A stretch of DNA of 5,913 bases from Dehalococcoidia bacterium. GTDB taxonomy: Bacteria > Chloroflexota > Dehalococcoidia > JAENJB01. The stretch's first letter is position 1. Each line of letters starts with the position of its first letter. This document shows, piece after piece, positions 5,564-5,913 of the stretch. Below the pieces are notes generated by a model. It did not search any database. It had not been told where the DNA came from and saw only the letters and a program-made list of their open reading frames with translations. The DNA lies in NCBI GenBank assembly GCA_030690705.1, contig JAUYGE010000005.1, positions 1 to 5,913 of the forward strand. The letters are read 5' to 3'. Made by a program: the position numbers and the translations under genes.

Positions 5564-5635
5564 TCGCGAAACGAGTGAGATTATAGCACTCCCCTGGAGG
5601 AGCGTCTATGCCCAAGAAGCGAGGTCGTTTCGCGA
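5564..5635. repeat. 11-base inverted repeat bracketing the transketolase promoter
   Basis: TCGCGAAACGA at 5564-5574 and its exact reverse complement TCGTTTCGCGA at 5625-5635 are separated by 50 bases, with centres 61 bases apart (just under six helical turns). The first copy touches the ATG and covers the predicted transcription start; the second lies upstream of the -35. The placement is what one expects of a paired operator bound by a looping regulator, but a cruciform or chance cannot be excluded from one locus. Confidence 0.45.
5580..5608 (-). promoter_or_regulatory. Promoter of the split transketolase operon
   Basis: On the - strand a perfect TATAAT (5585-5580) has a four-of-six -35, TAGACG (5608-5603), 17 bases upstream. 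Transcription would begin near 5573, about 10 bases before the ATG at 5563. No other promoter-like site lies between the upstream molybdopterin enzyme gene and the operon. The promoter overlaps the start region of a small divergent ORF and lies inside an 11-base inverted repeat. Confidence 0.55.
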
Positions 5636-5724
5636 CTCAAAAGGACGCCGTTCGTGGTGAGCTCGTCCGAACCATGAACGGCCCTTCGACAGGCTCAGTG
5701 CGAACGGTATTGAAGTGCTCTTGA
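5608..5724 (+). CDS. Small divergent ORF, possible remnant gene start interrupted by a REP-like repeat
   Basis: A 38-codon ORF begins MPKKRGRFATQKDA and continues as repeat-derived sequence to a TGA at 5722-5724. A near-ideal Shine-Dalgarno, GGAGGAG (5596-5602), sits five bases before its ATG, which is much stronger than that of the neighbouring transketolase start. Only the first 14 codons precede the REP-like palindrome; the rest is translated repeat and unlikely to be meaningful. It may be the surviving 5' end of a basic protein gene cut by repeat insertion, or a small real peptide. I do not recognise the N-terminus. It overlaps the transketolase -35 on the other strand. Confidence 0.3.
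   Translation: MPKKRGRFATQKDAVRGELVRTMNGPSTGSVRTVLKCS
5648..5707. repeat. REP-like imperfect palindrome, 60 bases
   Basis: The element starts with CCGTTCG (5648-5654) and ends with CGAACGG (5701-5707). Internal matching segments include GTGAGC against GCTCAG and GTCCGAACC against CCTTCGAC, so it folds into a long imperfect hairpin. Its - strand translation contains 'VRTEPVEGPFMVRTSS', close to the 'VRPEPVEG...MVRQAHHER'-type peptides that this repeat class produces as spurious protein predictions in many environmental genomes. The left arm has one extra C compared with the right arm. The element lies between the stop of the molybdopterin enzyme (5740) and the transketolase promoter and could act as a terminator or mRNA-stabilising hairpin for the former. 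The class is recognised from memory, not from a search. Confidence 0.7.
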
Positions 5725-5739
5725 ACGATCTGGGCGAGT

Positions 5740-5913
5740 CTAGTCCGAGTGCCGGTCCGCTCTCCAGGGCTCAGCCGTATTGCTGTAGCCGCGGCTCTCC
5801 CAGAAACCAAGTTCTTCCACGTCAGGAAGCTTGAATCCTCGCACCCACTTGGCGCTCTTATAGGCATATTTCGAGGGCGCCAGCAGCCTCAACGGAAAGC
5901 CGTGCTCCGGGCT
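5740..5913 (-). CDS. Sulfite-oxidase-like molybdopterin oxidoreductase, C-terminal end (partial)
   Basis: The last 57 codons of a gene that enters from the right edge and ends with TAG at 5742-5740. The peptide reads 'HGFPLRLLAPSKYAYKSAKWVRGFKL' followed by 'LGFWESRGYSNTAEPW' and a short charged tail. The 'HG-P-RL-P--Y--KSAKW' segment and the closing 'GFWE-RGYS/H' motif are typical of the end of the oxidoreductase molybdopterin-binding domain in COG2041 sulfite-oxidase-like enzymes, typically about 200 residues long. The Mo-ligand cysteine and the rest of the cofactor site would lie in the missing N-terminal part, so substrate and localisation cannot be judged. The frame is open to the window edge and ends normally. 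It lies on the same strand as, and upstream of, the transketolase operon, but a REP-like hairpin and a separate promoter intervene. Confidence 0.85.
   Translation of the reverse strand, partial: SPEHGFPLRLLAPSKYAYKSAKWVRGFKLPDVEELGFWESRGYSNTAEPWRADRHSD

Noticed and set aside
5637..5867. A 76-codon - strand frame ending in 'VRTEPVEGPFMVRTSS'
   Set aside because: It overlaps the real end of the molybdopterin enzyme in another frame, and its C-terminus is translated palindromic repeat.

Overview
The window looks like a piece of an uncultivated, moderately GC-rich bacterial genome. My best guess is Chloroflexota, Dehalococcoidia-like. The hints are a split two-gene transketolase, a sulfite-oxidase-like oxidoreductase end with a 'GFWESRGYSN' motif, a long homodimeric ABC exporter, and a REP-like palindrome of a kind often seen in environmental genomes. 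This assignment rests on family resemblance only; there is no marker gene or rRNA.

Left part (1-1536, + strand). A sigma70-type promoter precedes a small GIY-YIG endonuclease-like protein (UPF0213/YhbQ type, 166-435). Next is a decayed phosphoribosyltransferase (COG1926 type, about 511-897). It has no usable start codon and has lost the C-terminal half with the PRPP-binding loop. A gene-poor scar of about 200 bases (898-1107) follows and carries an extended -10 promoter. That promoter drives a 142-residue basic protein with an AT-hook-like RGRP motif and a probable winged-helix C-terminus (1108-1536).

Middle part (1537-3653, + strand). The 152-base gap 1537-1688 is packed with four hairpins. 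Two of them are related and have opposite central orientation, like a REP pair. They sit directly upstream of a complete 654-residue ABC exporter (transmembrane domain fused to ATPase). Its ATPase domain carries an extra stretch of about 45 residues between the A-loop and Walker A.

Right part (3695-5913, - strand). Convergent to the exporter is a two-gene transketolase operon: N-terminal subunit 5563-4646, then C-terminal subunit 4633-3695. The subunits are separated by 12 bases, and the second ribosome-binding site overlaps the first stop codon. The operon has its own TATAAT promoter, bracketed by an 11-base inverted repeat that may be an operator pair. A 38-codon + strand ORF with a strong Shine-Dalgarno diverges from this promoter and runs into a 60-base REP-like palindrome (5648-5707). 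At the right edge is the last 57 residues of a sulfite-oxidase-like molybdopterin enzyme on the - strand.

Functionally this is a mosaic: central carbon metabolism, an exporter, a DNA-binding protein, and decayed or repeat-bearing junctions between them. I see no rRNA, tRNA, CRISPR array or complete transposase, and no convincing multi-gene novel system. The most interesting signals are the inverted-repeat-flanked transketolase promoter, the hairpin-dense leader of the exporter, and the ATPase insertion.
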